Assembly (NCBI RefSeq): GCF_003363265.1
Contig: NZ_QRBF01000003.1
Location: 470,858-534,857, forward strand
Reading direction: 5' to 3'
Source: Dyella psychrodurans
GTDB taxonomy: Bacteria > Pseudomonadota > Gammaproteobacteria > Xanthomonadales > Rhodanobacteraceae
DNA: 64,000 bases
Positions 45,023 to 54,880 of the stretch are shown piece after piece. Under the pieces are notes generated by a model that worked only from the letters and a program-made list of their open reading frames with translations, was not told the DNA's origin and did not search any database. The translations under genes and the position numbers were made by a program. How positions within the stretch are numbered: the first letter of the stretch is position 1; each line of letters starts with the position of its first letter.

Positions 45023-46026
45023 GCCGGATCGATCTCCACACCGCAACGGAATTGTCGTTCTGCGCCCGGCTCCAGGCGAATGGCGCTGGCACAATCGGCA
45101 CGATTGAACGCGTTGGACATGCTTTCCATCGGCTCCAACGCGACGGAGCGACGCACGTCGCGCGTGACGGTATCCGCGGTGAAGGCCAGCATCACGCCGC
45201 TTTCCTGCCACATATGAATGCGCATGCCGCTGGCCGGGTCGCGCAGGGTGGTGCGCGCGCGGCCATCGGCATCTTTCACGAGATCCGCGTAAGCATGATT
45301 GATTTCGGTGGCGCCGATGGGTTTGGCGTGGCGAAAGTCCAGCTCTGGCGGCGCACGGTCGAGCGGCTGATAAGCCTCCGCATCCGGCAGTGGAATGTAG
45401 TCGGCGTCGGTGCGCACCAGCGTCGCCGCAGGAATTTGCAGTTCCCACGTATCGATGGCGCCGTCGCCCACTCGAAAATACGGATGCCAGCCGAAAAAAC
45501 ATGGCGCGGCGATGTTGCCGACGTTGTGCATGCTCGCCTGCAACGTGAGTCCTTTTGCGTCGAGTGTGTAGGTCACCAGCAGGTCGATGGCAAACGGATA
45601 CCCTTCGAACGCTCCGGGCCGAATGACCGACGTGGCAAAGGTGACATGCGCACCTTCCGCATCCACATGCTTGACGACGATGTCGAAATCCACGCCACGC
45701 ACAAACCCGTGCCGACTGGCGCGTTGCGCGCCCTCCACCCCCGGCTGCAGGTCGTACGAGCGGCCATCGAACGTATACCGGGCGTCGGCGATGCGATTGG
45801 CGAACGGCGCCATGATGGCAAAGCGCGAACTGGGGCGGCTTTCCACTTCGGCGCTGTCGCGATAGCCATCGGCGAGCTGGCGGACGACCCCGCCCACGGT
45901 CTGCTCAAGGCCGATCAAAGCGGCGCCGCGGCGAGCCACCCGGACACACCGTCCACGTTCTACGTCGCGCAAAACGAGTACCTCGTGCGGCCCCAATTGC
46001 TCCAACTCGATGCTGAATACGTTCAT
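45019..46026 (-). CDS. Aldose 1-epimerase family protein
   Basis: 335 residues. Galactose-mutarotase-like beta-sandwich enzymes interconvert sugar anomers. Typical elements: MAPFANRIADARYTF, the first His in ASRHGFVRG, CFFGWHPYFRV and the catalytic Glu region ALEPMESMSNAFN. Sugar specificity is unknown. It is co-translated with the PLP dehydratase downstream and divergent from pepN. Confidence 0.88.
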   Translation of the reverse strand: MNVFSIELEQLGPHEVLVLRDVERGRCVRVARRGAALIGLEQTVGGVVRQLADGYRDSAEVESRPSSRFAIMAPFANRIADARYTFDGRSYDLQPGVEGAQRASRHGFVRGVDFDIVVKHVDAEGAHVTFATSVIRPGAFEGYPFAIDLLVTYTLDAKGLTLQASMHNVGNIAAPCFFGWHPYFRVGDGAIDTWELQIPAATLVRTDADYIPLPDAEAYQPLDRAPPELDFRHAKPIGATEINHAYADLVKDADGRARTTLRDPASGMRIHMWQESGVMLAFTADTVTRDVRRSVALEPMESMSNAFNRADCASAIRLEPGAERQFRCGVEIDPA

Positions 46027-46077
46027 CCGCTTGTCCTGGCGGGAAAAACCCGCATGTTAGCCTGATACAACTTCGCC

Positions 46078-48738
46078 ATGTCCGCGTGCCGCATGACTCT
46101 CGTTAACGAACCCGCCATCACGCCCATCCGTCTGCACGACTATCGCCGTCCGGCGTGGACCGTGGACACCATCGAACTCGACGTCGACCTGGGCATCGAT
46201 GCCACCGACATTACGTCACGATTGACGTTGCGCCACGGCGGCACGCAAACCACGCCGCTGCGCCTGGACGGCGAAGGGCTGGAGCTCTTGGCCATCTCGC
46301 TCGATGGCCATCCGCTCGATCCGAGCCATTACCGTCACGAAGACAACGTGCTGGAAGTGGACGGCGCACGCGACGGCAGCGTGCTGGAGACCCGCGTGCG
46401 GGTGAAACCGGCCGCCAATACGACACTGGAAGGCCTGTATCTGTCCGGCTCGCGGGAAACCGGTTTTCTGCTGACGCAATGCGAGGCCGAAGGGTTCCGC
46501 CACATCACCTTTTTCCCGGACCGGCCCGACGTGCTCGCCCGCTACACCGTGACGCTGCTCGCCGATCGCGCACGCTTTCCGGTGCTGCTCGCCGGCGGCA
46601 ATCCGGACGGCACCGGCGAATTGGCAGAAGGACGTCATTGGGCACGCTTCGTCGATACGCACCCCAAACCCAGTTACTTGTTTGCACTGGTTGCCGGCCG
46701 ACTGGAAAACATCCAGCGCGACTACATCACCGCGAACGGTCGCGCGGTGAAGCTGGTGATGTGGTCCGAAGCGAACGTCATCGATCGCTGCCACTATGCG
46801 CTGGATGCGCTCGAGCGCTCGATGCGCTGGGACGAGCGCACTTATGGGCGCAACTACGATCTGGATGTGTTCCACGTCGTGGCCACGCACGATTTCAACA
46901 TGGGTGCGATGGAGAACAAGGGACTGAACATCTTCAACGCGAAATACCTGCTGGCCGATCCGGACAGCAGCACCGACGAGGAATATCGCGCCGTCGAGGC
47001 CGTGGTGGCGCACGAGTACTTCCATAACTGGACCGGCAATCGCGTGACCTGCCGCGACTGGTTCCAGCTCTCACTGAAGGAAGGCCTCACGGTATTTCGC
47101 GAGCAGCAGTTTTCCGCGGACATGAATTCGCCATCCCTTAAGCGCATCGAGGATGTCTCGCTGCTGCGTCGCACGCAATTCCCCGAAGATGCAGGCCCGT
47201 TAGCGCATCCCGTTCGTCCCTCCGAATATCGCGAGATCAACAATTTCTATACCGCGACCGTCTACGAGAAGGGCTCGGAGCTTGTGCGCATGCTCGCAGG
47301 CCGACTCGGCCAGGAAGGTTTCCGGCGTGGCATGGACGTGTATTTCGAACGCCACGATGGCAGCGCGGCAACGATCGAGGATTTTCTTTCCGCACTGGGC
47401 GATGCGAACGGCATCGACTTGATGCCTTATCTGGCGTGGTATGCGCAGGCCGGCACGCCGCACCTGCACGCCCAGGGCGAATACGATGCCGCACGGCGCC
47501 AATACACGTTGACGCTCTCGCAGCATACGCGCGCAACACCCGGCCAGCCGGAAAAAGTACCTGTGCCCATTCCCGTGAAGCTTTCGCTGTTCGATCGCGA
47601 CGGCCGGGTTTTGCCACTTCACATCAACGGACACGCTGCCGGCACCGAGGCCGTGGTGGTGGTCGACATGGCATCGCAGCACGTTGTCTTCCACGATGTC
47701 GCGACCGAACCGGTGCCCTCGTTGCTGCGCGACTTCTCGGCGCCGGTGGTGCTTGAATACGACTATTCGCCTGCCGAACTCGCACTGCTGCTCACGAACG
47801 ACGCGGACGGCTTCAATCGCTGGGAGGCAGGCCAGCAACTGGCGGTCCTCGCTTTCGATAGCCTGCACGGCAACGCAGAAACAGACGCATGCAAAGCGTG
47901 GTGCGATGCGCTGACCGCGTTGTTCGAACACCATGCCATTGATGATGCCTTGCTGGCCGACCTGCTGACGCCACCCGGCGAAATCGAATTTGCCGACCGC
48001 CAGAGCGAAGTTGACCCTGCGAAGATTCACGCACAACGTCAGGAGTTGCAGCGCCATCTGGCAAAGCGCATTGGCGCACCGGCGTTGCTCGCCCGCTATC
48101 GCGCGCTGGCTTCCCATACAAGCCAATCGCTCGATGCCGAGAGCCAGGCCAGGCGCCGACTGAAACGACGCGTGCTCGAATTGCTGGCGCTGCTGGATGC
48201 CGACACCGCGCACGCGCTGGCAGCGCAGCAGTACGAATCAGCTGTCGGGATGACAGATCGTCTGACCGCACTGGGCGTGCTTGTACGCGACCGTGCCCCG
48301 CAGGCTGCCGCGGCGCTTGCGGATTTTCGTCGGCGTTACGCCGACAACCCGCTCGCGCTCGACAAATGGTTCGCGGTGCAGGCACAAGTACCCGGCGAGC
48401 CGGCACTCGCGACCGTCAAGTCACTGGAAAGCGATCCGGCGTTCACGCTGAAGAATCCCAATCGCGCACGCGCCGTGCTCGGCGCATTCGCCAGCAACAA
48501 CCCCAGCGGATTTCATCGCGCGGACGGCGAAGGTTATCGATGGCTCACCGAGCGGCTGGCGGAACTGGATGCGCTCAATCCGCAGATCGCGGCGCGCCTG
48601 GCGACGGCGTTCAACGGATGGCAACGATTGGAGCCGGTTCGCCGGGAAGTGGCGCATGCGGCGCTTGGCGAACTCGCTCAACGGCAGGGCCTGTCACGCA
48701 ATCTCGGCGAGATCATCGGCAACGTACTGCAGCGCTGA
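46078..48738 (+). CDS. pepN: Aminopeptidase N
   Basis: 886 residues, the size of E. coli PepN. Cytoplasmic zinc aminopeptidase of family M1. The GAMEN motif is in MGAMENKGLNIFN, and zinc site HEYFHNW (His312, Glu313, His316) with third ligand Glu335 in LKEGLTVF. The long C-terminal helical domain is PepN-type. An ATG five codons later is an alternative start. A GC-rich hairpin follows the stop. Confidence 0.95.
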   Translation: MSACRMTLVNEPAITPIRLHDYRRPAWTVDTIELDVDLGIDATDITSRLTLRHGGTQTTPLRLDGEGLELLAISLDGHPLDPSHYRHEDNVLEVDGARDGSVLETRVRVKPAANTTLEGLYLSGSRETGFLLTQCEAEGFRHITFFPDRPDVLARYTVTLLADRARFPVLLAGGNPDGTGELAEGRHWARFVDTHPKPSYLFALVAGRLENIQRDYITANGRAVKLVMWSEANVIDRCHYALDALERSMRWDERTYGRNYDLDVFHVVATHDFNMGAMENKGLNIFNAKYLLADPDSSTDEEYRAVEAVVAHEYFHNWTGNRVTCRDWFQLSLKEGLTVFREQQFSADMNSPSLKRIEDVSLLRRTQFPEDAGPLAHPVRPSEYREINNFYTATVYEKGSELVRMLAGRLGQEGFRRGMDVYFERHDGSAATIEDFLSALGDANGIDLMPYLAWYAQAGTPHLHAQGEYDAARRQYTLTLSQHTRATPGQPEKVPVPIPVKLSLFDRDGRVLPLHINGHAAGTEAVVVVDMASQHVVFHDVATEPVPSLLRDFSAPVVLEYDYSPAELALLLTNDADGFNRWEAGQQLAVLAFDSLHGNAETDACKAWCDALTALFEHHAIDDALLADLLTPPGEIEFADRQSEVDPAKIHAQRQELQRHLAKRIGAPALLARYRALASHTSQSLDAESQARRRLKRRVLELLALLDADTAHALAAQQYESAVGMTDRLTALGVLVRDRAPQAAAALADFRRRYADNPLALDKWFAVQAQVPGEPALATVKSLESDPAFTLKNPNRARAVLGAFASNNPSGFHRADGEGYRWLTERLAELDALNPQIAARLATAFNGWQRLEPVRREVAHAALGELAQRQGLSRNLGEIIGNVLQR

Positions 48739-48754
48739 TCGCTCCTCAGACTTA

Positions 48755-48783
48755 GACGGCGCCCTCGCAAAGGGGGCGCCGTC
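48755..48783 (+). terminator. GC-rich hairpin after pepN
   Basis: GACGGCGCCC (48755-48764) pairs perfectly with GGGCGCCGTC (48774-48783), 17 bases after the pepN stop. The same 10-base arms recur at 49322-49345. There is no T-run after this copy. Confidence 0.55.
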
Positions 48784-48813
48784 GCAGGGCGGCACTGAAA
48801 AAGGGCTAAGCCT

Positions 48814-48999
48814 TCAGCCTGGCAGATGATCCAGCTCGGTGAGCAGATGAGTCATGCGCGATTCCAGACGCGGGCGCAATTGCTGTTGCTGGGAAGGTTC
48901 GCGCTCGACGAGATGATCCATCGCCATTTCGAGGCGACCGATTTCGATCATCAGGTCATGCCGCAGGTAAACCGGTGCAAACTCGTTACTGTTATCCAT
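48814..48999 (-). CDS. Small hypothetical protein
   Basis: 61 residues from the ATG at 48999, chosen for the ideal GGAGG seven bases upstream. Predicted mostly helical, acidic and Glu/Arg-rich (DLMIEIGRLEMAMDHLVERE), with no cysteine, signal or membrane segment. I do not recognise the family. The strong ribosome-binding site and coding bias support a real gene. It is convergent with pepN. Confidence 0.65.
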   Translation of the reverse strand: MDNSNEFAPVYLRHDLMIEIGRLEMAMDHLVEREPSQQQQLRPRLESRMTHLLTELDHLPG

Positions 49000-49145
49000 G
49001 ACACGCCTCCGACTTTTGCTTGCACCGAGGCGTTGCAACAGGCGTGCCAGCTTGTGATGCACATCACACAACATTTTTGCTCTCAATCACGCTGTGACCA
49101 TTTGTGTCAGCAGCTGCCGTTTACCGGCATAAATTTGCATTTCAG

Positions 49146-49348
49146 TCACCCCATGTTCACGCGTGCGGGGCGATGATTCGTTCACGCCAAGGGGGTGCGA
49201 CGGTTGCCGTGCGACCCATGACGATTTCAGTTTCTGGCGCCCGGCAATACGGTCATCCTGGATTCCCCCTGTTCCTGAGACCGCCGGGCGCCAGATCTCT
49301 CTTCAAGAGATCAAAAATAACGACGGCGCCCTTGCGGGCGCCGTCTTT
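49146..49348 (+). ncRNA. Candidate structured small RNA or leader RNA
   Basis: Five stem-loops follow one another: CCCC/GGGG (49149-49170); GGGT/ACCC with inner CGG/CCG (49193-49217); a 13-bp perfect stem TCTGGCGCCCGGC/GCCGGGCGCCAGA (49233-49245 with 49283-49295), extended by GGTC/GACC and ending in a C-rich loop; GATCTCT/AGAGATC (49294-49312); and a terminator (49322-49348). This density of pairing without a reading frame suggests a small RNA. No known RNA family is recognised, and the 5' end is a guess. Confidence 0.4.
49322..49348 (+). terminator. Rho-independent terminator
   Basis: GACGGCGCCC (49322-49331), loop TTGC, GGGCGCCGTC (49336-49345), then TTT and a pyrimidine-rich tail. It is upstream of mnmG and would end a transcript from the structured region. 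Confidence 0.7.
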
Positions 49349-49534
49349 GCTTCCTATCCCGGTACGCGAAAGGACCCCTGTCGCCCTATCTCAGCGCGCG
49401 ATTTGCGCGGCATCTGCCCGTGAAAGTGCGGTAATTAGCATGCAGAAAACATGCCATGTTTGTGTAGGCGATGCCCTTCAATTGCGGCTGCATTACCATA
49501 AGCCTTTGTCTAACCCTCGATTTTGCGCACACCA

Positions 49535-51412
49535 ATGCTCCACCCAAGCGCCTATGACGTGATTGTGATCGGCGGCGGCCACGCCGGCACCGAAGCCGCG
49601 CTGGCTGCGGCGCGCTGCGGTGCGCGCACGCTGCTGCTGAGCCACAACATCGAAACGATTGGCCAGATGAGCTGCAACCCGGCCATTGGCGGCATCGGCA
49701 AGGGCCATCTGGTGAAGGAAATCGACGCCCTGGGCGGCGCGATGGCCCAGGCGGCGGACCGCGCGGGCATCCAGTGGCGCACGCTCAACGCCTCCAAGGG
49801 GCCGGCGGTACGCGCCACCCGCTGCCAGGCCGACCGCGTGCTCTACAAGGCGGCCATCCGCCGGATGGTGGAAACGCAGCCGAACCTCGACCTGTTCCAG
49901 CAGGCGGTGGACGACCTGCTGATCGAGCAGGGCCGCGTCGTCGGGGTAGTGACGCAAATGGGCCTTTCCTTCCGCGGCAGGTCAATTGTGCTCACGGCGG
50001 GCACTTTCCTGGCCGGCAAGATCCATATCGGCCCCGCGCAGTACGCCGGTGGCCGCGCCGGCGACCCGCCCGCCAGCACCCTCGCCCAGCGTCTTCGCGA
50101 GCTGCCGGTGGCGGCCGACCGCCTCAAGACCGGCACACCTCCGCGCATCGACCTGCGCAGCATCGACTTCAGCGGCCTGGACGAACAGCCTGGCGACGAC
50201 CCGGCCCCGGTCTTCTCCTACCTGGGCTCGCGGGCGGACCACCCGCGCCAGGTCAGTTGCTGGATCACCCACACGACCGAGCGCACCCACGAGATCATCC
50301 GGGGCGCGCTGGACCGCTCGCCGCTCTACACCGGCCAGATCGAAGGCGTGGGCCCGCGCTACTGCCCATCGATCGAGGACAAGGTGGTGCGCTTTGCCGA
50401 CAAGGGCTCGCACCAGATCTTCATCGAGCCGGAAGGCCTGGATAGCTTCGAGATCTACCCGAACGGCATCTCCACCTCGTTGCCGTTCGACGTGCAGATG
50501 GCGCTGGTGCATTCGATCAAGGGGTTCGAGAAGGCCCACATCACGCGTCCCGGCTACGCGATCGAGTACGACTATTTTGATCCGCGCGGCCTGCATCCCT
50601 GGCTGGAAACCAAGACGATTCCCGGGCTGTACTTCGCCGGGCAGATCAACGGCACCACCGGCTATGAGGAAGCCGCCGCGCAGGGCCTGATCGCCGGCCT
50701 GAACGCGGCGTTGGCCGTGCAGGGCAAGGCGCCGTGGTATCCGCGCCGCGACGAGGCTTATGTCGGCGTGCTGATCGACGACCTCACCAGCAACGGCACC
50801 ATCGAGCCTTACCGCATGTTCACCTCGCGCGCCGAGTATCGCCTGCATTTGCGCGAGGACAACGCCGATCTGCGCCTGACCGAAACCGGCCATGCGCTGG
50901 GCGTCGTGCCGCAGGAGCGTTTCGATGCGCTGCGCGCCAAGCGCGAGGCAGTGGAACGCGAGGTGCAGCGGCTTGGCGCCCTCTGGGCCGCTCCGAACAA
51001 CGCCTTGGGCGCAGCCATCGAGCGCCAGCTCGGCATCGCCGTGAGTCGCGAAACCAATGCACTGGATCTGCTGCGCCGCCCTGAGCTCGATTACGTCAAG
51101 CTGACTTCAGTGAACGAACTCGGCCCGGCCGTCGATCGCGAGGACGTGGCGGCTCAGGTCGAAGTGCAGACCAAGTACGCCGGCTACCTCGAACGTCAGC
51201 GCGAGGAAATCGAGCGCCAGCGCCGTCATGAAAACACGAGCATTCCTTCCGGCTTCGATTACGACAAGGTGCGCGGTCTTTCTGCCGAGGTGTTGCTGAA
51301 ACTCAAGCGCAGCCTGCCGGCCACCATCGGCCAGGCGGCGCGCATCAGCGGTGTGACGCCGGCAGCCATTTCGTTGCTGTTGGTACACCTTAAACGACGC
51401 GACGCGGCCTGA
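49535..51412 (+). CDS. mnmG: tRNA uridine-5-carboxymethylaminomethyl modification enzyme MnmG (GidA)
   Basis: 625 residues from the ATG at 49535. FAD-dependent partner of MnmE in making cmnm5U at the wobble position of tRNAs. Landmarks: FAD loop [19 protein letters not shown] near residue 11, [30 protein letters not shown], and the C-terminal [12 protein letters not shown] helix region. A TTG four codons upstream is an alternative start. The common partner rsmG does not follow here. Confidence 0.97.
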   Translation: MLHPSAYDVIVIGGGHAGTEAALAAARCGARTLLLSHNIETIGQMSCNPAIGGIGKGHLVKEIDALGGAMAQAADRAGIQWRTLNASKGPAVRATRCQADRVLYKAAIRRMVETQPNLDLFQQAVDDLLIEQGRVVGVVTQMGLSFRGRSIVLTAGTFLAGKIHIGPAQYAGGRAGDPPASTLAQRLRELPVAADRLKTGTPPRIDLRSIDFSGLDEQPGDDPAPVFSYLGSRADHPRQVSCWITHTTERTHEIIRGALDRSPLYTGQIEGVGPRYCPSIEDKVVRFADKGSHQIFIEPEGLDSFEIYPNGISTSLPFDVQMALVHSIKGFEKAHITRPGYAIEYDYFDPRGLHPWLETKTIPGLYFAGQINGTTGYEEAAAQGLIAGLNAALAVQGKAPWYPRRDEAYVGVLIDDLTSNGTIEPYRMFTSRAEYRLHLREDNADLRLTETGHALGVVPQERFDALRAKREAVEREVQRLGALWAAPNNALGAAIERQLGIAVSRETNALDLLRRPELDYVKLTSVNELGPAVDREDVAAQVEVQTKYAGYLERQREEIERQRRHENTSIPSGFDYDKVRGLSAEVLLKLKRSLPATIGQAARISGVTPAAISLLLVHLKRRDAA

Positions 51413-51469
51413 GTCCAATCCATCGCTGGCGCATGGCATCATGCGCTTCTGTTTATCGAGGAATGCACG

Positions 51470-52237
51470 ATGGAAGTCTGGATCGGCCGACAGGGCGAAC
51501 GCCACGGCCCCTATCAGGAAGAACAAGTGCGCGAATGGCTGCGCGGCGGACAGCTGGGCCGCGACGATCTGGGCTGGTACGACGGCCTTGCGGATTGGCA
51601 GCCACTGTCCGTGCTGTTTGCCGACGAGTTTTCCAAGGCGCCGCCGCCCTATCCGCCTGCGGCAAACGCAGCGCCCACCTATTCCCGACCATCCACCGTC
51701 GTGAGCTATGCGGGCTTCTGGAAGCGTGTCGTGGCATACCTCATCGATGCCTTCGTGTTGTACTTCCCGTTCTCGCTGCTGGAATTGCCGTTCGGCATGC
51801 GCAAGGCCTACGAAGTGCTGAATCAGAAAGTGATGTCGGCGGACACCGATCCGCAGACGGCACTGGAGGCGTATCAGCATTTCTACATCGAGCAATGGCC
51901 GTATTTTCTGACCACGCTTGTGGTCGGCTGGCTTTATTTCGCGGTGTGCGAAAGCTCTTCATGGCAAGCCACGATCGGCAAGCTGGCGCTCGGCATGCGC
52001 GTGACCGATCTGCACGGCGCACGCATCAGCTTCGCACGCGCACTGGGACGTTACGGCGGCAAGCTGATCAGCGGCTTCATGCTCTGCATCGGTTTTCTGA
52101 TGGTCGCCTTCACTCAGCGCAAACAGGGCCTGCACGACATGCTGGCCAACACTTTGGTGCTCAACGGTCGCGCCAGCGATGTAAATCGCCATGCGCCGCC
52201 GCCGACGCAGCACGACAAGACATCGTTCAGCGCTTGA
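51470..52237 (+). CDS. GYF-RDD domain membrane protein
   Basis: 255 residues, GAGGA upstream of the ATG. The N-terminus (about 1-50: VWIGRQGERHGPYQEEQVRE, GWYDGLADWQPL) is a GYF_2 domain, and the rest is an RDD membrane domain with three helices (RVVAYLIDAFVLYFPF, YFLTTLVVGWLYFAV, GKLISGFMLCIGFLMVAF) and the family RR/D-D pattern (GFWKRVVAYLIDAF). Some RDD proteins act as transporters, but the role here is unknown. It lies 57 bases after mnmG. Confidence 0.88.
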   Translation: MEVWIGRQGERHGPYQEEQVREWLRGGQLGRDDLGWYDGLADWQPLSVLFADEFSKAPPPYPPAANAAPTYSRPSTVVSYAGFWKRVVAYLIDAFVLYFPFSLLELPFGMRKAYEVLNQKVMSADTDPQTALEAYQHFYIEQWPYFLTTLVVGWLYFAVCESSSWQATIGKLALGMRVTDLHGARISFARALGRYGGKLISGFMLCIGFLMVAFTQRKQGLHDMLANTLVLNGRASDVNRHAPPPTQHDKTSFSA

Positions 52238-52374
52238 TGCGTCACGCATGAACTGACGGCGACGGAGCAATCCGGCGCCGTTTTTTCATTCAATTCAGTG
52301 TGACTTGCTATCATCAAGGCTTTCCCACCGCATACCGGCGCCGCGACGCCGGCGCAAGGAACCATCGCTTCATC

Positions 52375-54705
52375 ATGCTCAGCATCGAACAACGCATTGC
52401 CCTGGACATCGCCGCCAAGGCGGAACAAGTACACGCTGCCGTGGAATTGCTCGATGGTGGCGCCACCGTGCCGTTCATCGCGCGCTACCGCAAGGAGGCC
52501 ACCGGCGGTCTCGACGACACGCAACTTCGCCTGCTTGAAGAGCGCCTGCGCTATCTGCGCGAACTGGAAGAACGTCGCGAGGCGATCCTTGCCAGCATCG
52601 AAGAACAGGGCAAGCTCACCGACGCCTTGAAGGGCGACATCCTTGCCGCCGATACCAAGGCGCGACTGGAAGATCTCTACCTGCCGTACAAACCCAAGCG
52701 TCGCACCAAGGCGCAGATTGCGCGCGAAGCCGGCCTGGAGCCGCTCGCCAAGGGATTGCGCGACGACCCCACGCAATCGCCGGAGGCATTGGCCGAATCT
52801 TTCGTCGATGCCGAAAAGGGCGTGGCCGACGTGCGCGCAGCGCTCGACGGCGCGCGCGCCATCCTGATGGAAAGCATCGCCGAAGATGCGCAACTGCTCG
52901 GCGACCTGCGCGACTGGTTGTGGGAAAAGGGCCAGATCCGCGCGAAGGTGGTGGAAGGCAAGGAAAACGAAGGCGCGAAATTCCGCGACTATTTCGATCA
53001 CATGGAAGCGATCGGCAAGATTCCGTCGCATCGCCTGCTTGCCTTGATGCGCGCGCGCAACGAAGGCGTGATCGAGCTTGAACTCGCACCGGCTGTCGAG
53101 GCGGAACAGGGACACCTGGAAGGCGAAGGCCGCGTGGCCGCACACACCGGCATCGTCGATCGCGGCCGCGCCGCGGATGCGTGGCTGCGCGAGACGGTAC
53201 GCCTGACCTGGCGCGTGAAACTGCATCTGCATCTCACCCTGGATCTGTTCGGCCGCATGCGCGAAACCGCGGAAGACGAAGCCATTCGCGTCTTCGGCGA
53301 CAACCTCAAGGATCTGATGCTGGCTGCGCCCGCCGGTGCGAAAACGGTGATGGGTTTGGACCCGGGCATCCGCACCGGCGTGAAAGTGGCGGTCGTCGAT
53401 GCCACCGGCAAGTTGCTTGCGACCGACACCGTCTATCCGCACGAACCGCGCAATCAATGGGATCAGTCGCTCGCTCGACTGGCGGTGCTGAGCAAGCAGC
53501 ATGGCGTGAATCTGATCGCCATCGGCAACGGCACTGCCTCGCGCGAAACCGACAAGCTGGCTGGCGAGCTCATCAAGAAGCACGCCGATCTCAAGCTTTC
53601 GAAGATCGTGATAAGCGAAGCGGGCGCCTCGGTGTACTCCGCTTCGGAAACTGCCGCCAAGGAATTCCCCGATCTCGATGTGAGCCTGCGCGGCGCCGTG
53701 TCGATTGCACGACGCCTGCAGGATCCGCTGGCCGAACTGGTGAAGATCGAGCCCAAGGCCATCGGCGTGGGTCAGTACCAGCACGATGTGAATCAGGTGA
53801 AGCTGGCGCGCGCGCTCGATGCGAAAGTCGAAGACTGCGTGAACGCGGTGGGCGTGGACGTGAACACCGCTTCCGCCGCGCTGTTGTCGCGCGTTGCGGG
53901 TCTTACCGCGAGCGTGGCCGAAAACGTGGTGAAGCATCGCGATGCCAACGGCCCGTTCGCCAACCGCAAGGCGCTGTTGAAGGTGCCGCGCCTGGGCGAT
54001 AAAGCATTCGAGCAGTGCGCTGGCTTCTTGCGCATCCCCAGCGGCGACAATCCGCTCGATGCGAGCGCGGTGCATCCCGAAGCGTATCCGGTGGTCGAGC
54101 GCATCATCGCGCAATGCGGCCGCGAGGTGAAAAGCATCGTTGGCGACACCGGCTTCCTCCGCGGCTTGAAGGCGGAGCAATACACCGACGAACGTTTCGG
54201 CGTGCCGACCGTGCGCGACATCCTCAAGGAACTGGAAAAGCCCGGCCGCGATCCGCGTCCGGAGTTCGTTGCACCGAGCTTCGCCGAAGGCGTGGAAGAT
54301 CTGAAGGATCTCAAGCCCGGCATGATTCTCGAAGGCCGCGTCACGAACGTGGCCGCTTTCGGCGCCTTCGTTGACATCGGTGTGCATCAGGACGGACTGG
54401 TGCACGTCTCCGCGCTGTCGCACAGCTTCGTCAAAGATCCGCGCGACGCCGTGAAGGCGGGCGATATCGTGAAAGTGAAAGTGATGGAGGTGGACATTCC
54501 ACGCCAGCGCATCGGCCTTTCCATGCGACTGGACGACGAGCCCGGCCAGGCTCGCGGCGGTCGCCCTGCAGGTGGCAGCGAACCGCGTGGCGGTTCACGC
54601 GATAACCGCGGCCCGCGCCCGGGAGCTCCTGCGTCGCCGAAGCCTTCCGCACCGCCCACAAACAGCGCGTTTGCCGACGCCTTCTCGCGCGCACAGAAGC
54701 GCTGA
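52375..54705 (+). CDS. tex: Tex-type transcription accessory/RNA-binding protein
   Basis: 776 residues from the ATG at 52375. Tex binds nucleic acids and influences transcription and stress tolerance. Domain order as in the family: N-terminal helical region ([33 protein letters not shown]), YqgF-like domain ([18 protein letters not shown]), helix-hairpin-helix ([14 protein letters not shown]) and C-terminal S1 RNA-binding domain ([18 protein letters not shown]). The last 60 residues are Gly/Arg/Pro-rich. A stem-loop follows the stop. Confidence 0.95.
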   Translation: MLSIEQRIALDIAAKAEQVHAAVELLDGGATVPFIARYRKEATGGLDDTQLRLLEERLRYLRELEERREAILASIEEQGKLTDALKGDILAADTKARLEDLYLPYKPKRRTKAQIAREAGLEPLAKGLRDDPTQSPEALAESFVDAEKGVADVRAALDGARAILMESIAEDAQLLGDLRDWLWEKGQIRAKVVEGKENEGAKFRDYFDHMEAIGKIPSHRLLALMRARNEGVIELELAPAVEAEQGHLEGEGRVAAHTGIVDRGRAADAWLRETVRLTWRVKLHLHLTLDLFGRMRETAEDEAIRVFGDNLKDLMLAAPAGAKTVMGLDPGIRTGVKVAVVDATGKLLATDTVYPHEPRNQWDQSLARLAVLSKQHGVNLIAIGNGTASRETDKLAGELIKKHADLKLSKIVISEAGASVYSASETAAKEFPDLDVSLRGAVSIARRLQDPLAELVKIEPKAIGVGQYQHDVNQVKLARALDAKVEDCVNAVGVDVNTASAALLSRVAGLTASVAENVVKHRDANGPFANRKALLKVPRLGDKAFEQCAGFLRIPSGDNPLDASAVHPEAYPVVERIIAQCGREVKSIVGDTGFLRGLKAEQYTDERFGVPTVRDILKELEKPGRDPRPEFVAPSFAEGVEDLKDLKPGMILEGRVTNVAAFGAFVDIGVHQDGLVHVSALSHSFVKDPRDAVKAGDIVKVKVMEVDIPRQRIGLSMRLDDEPGQARGGRPAGGSEPRGGSRDNRGPRPGAPASPKPSAPPTNSAFADAFSRAQKR

Positions 54706-54754
54706 CCCTCTGCGAACCAGGCACGACAAGTGCCTGATTCGATGGCTATACAGG

Positions 54755-54783
54755 GCAAGGCGGCGTGAATTGCGCCGCCTTGC
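54755..54783 (+). terminator. Hairpin after tex
   Basis: GCAAGGCGGCG (54755-54765) and CGCCGCCTTGC (54773-54783) form a perfect 11-bp stem with loop TGAATTG. It is followed by TTCC rather than a T-run. It lies 49 bases after tex and about 100 before the autotransporter gene. Confidence 0.65.
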
Positions 54784-54880
54784 TTCCTGCGATCAATAGG
54801 TTTGCTTGCAACGCAGCATGCGCTTACGTATGGCTTGCTTTAACGTAACATCCCTATAACAAACGCAGGAGCACTAACCC

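Larger units (their letters stand above)
49000..49534. other. Long intergenic region upstream of mnmG
   Basis: No protein gene is supported. The stretch contains a series of hairpins ending in a terminator (49146-49348, listed separately) and then about 185 bases of leader before mnmG with AT-rich patches (near 49440-49470) where its promoter probably lies. Confidence 0.5.

Noticed and set aside
49104-49562. Plus-strand open frames across the region upstream of mnmG
   Set aside because: They run through a chain of perfect hairpins and a terminator; no conserved protein pattern is visible.
52114-54423. 769-codon open frame opposite tex
   Set aside because: Antisense to a complete tex gene; no motif, and coding bias belongs to the tex frame.
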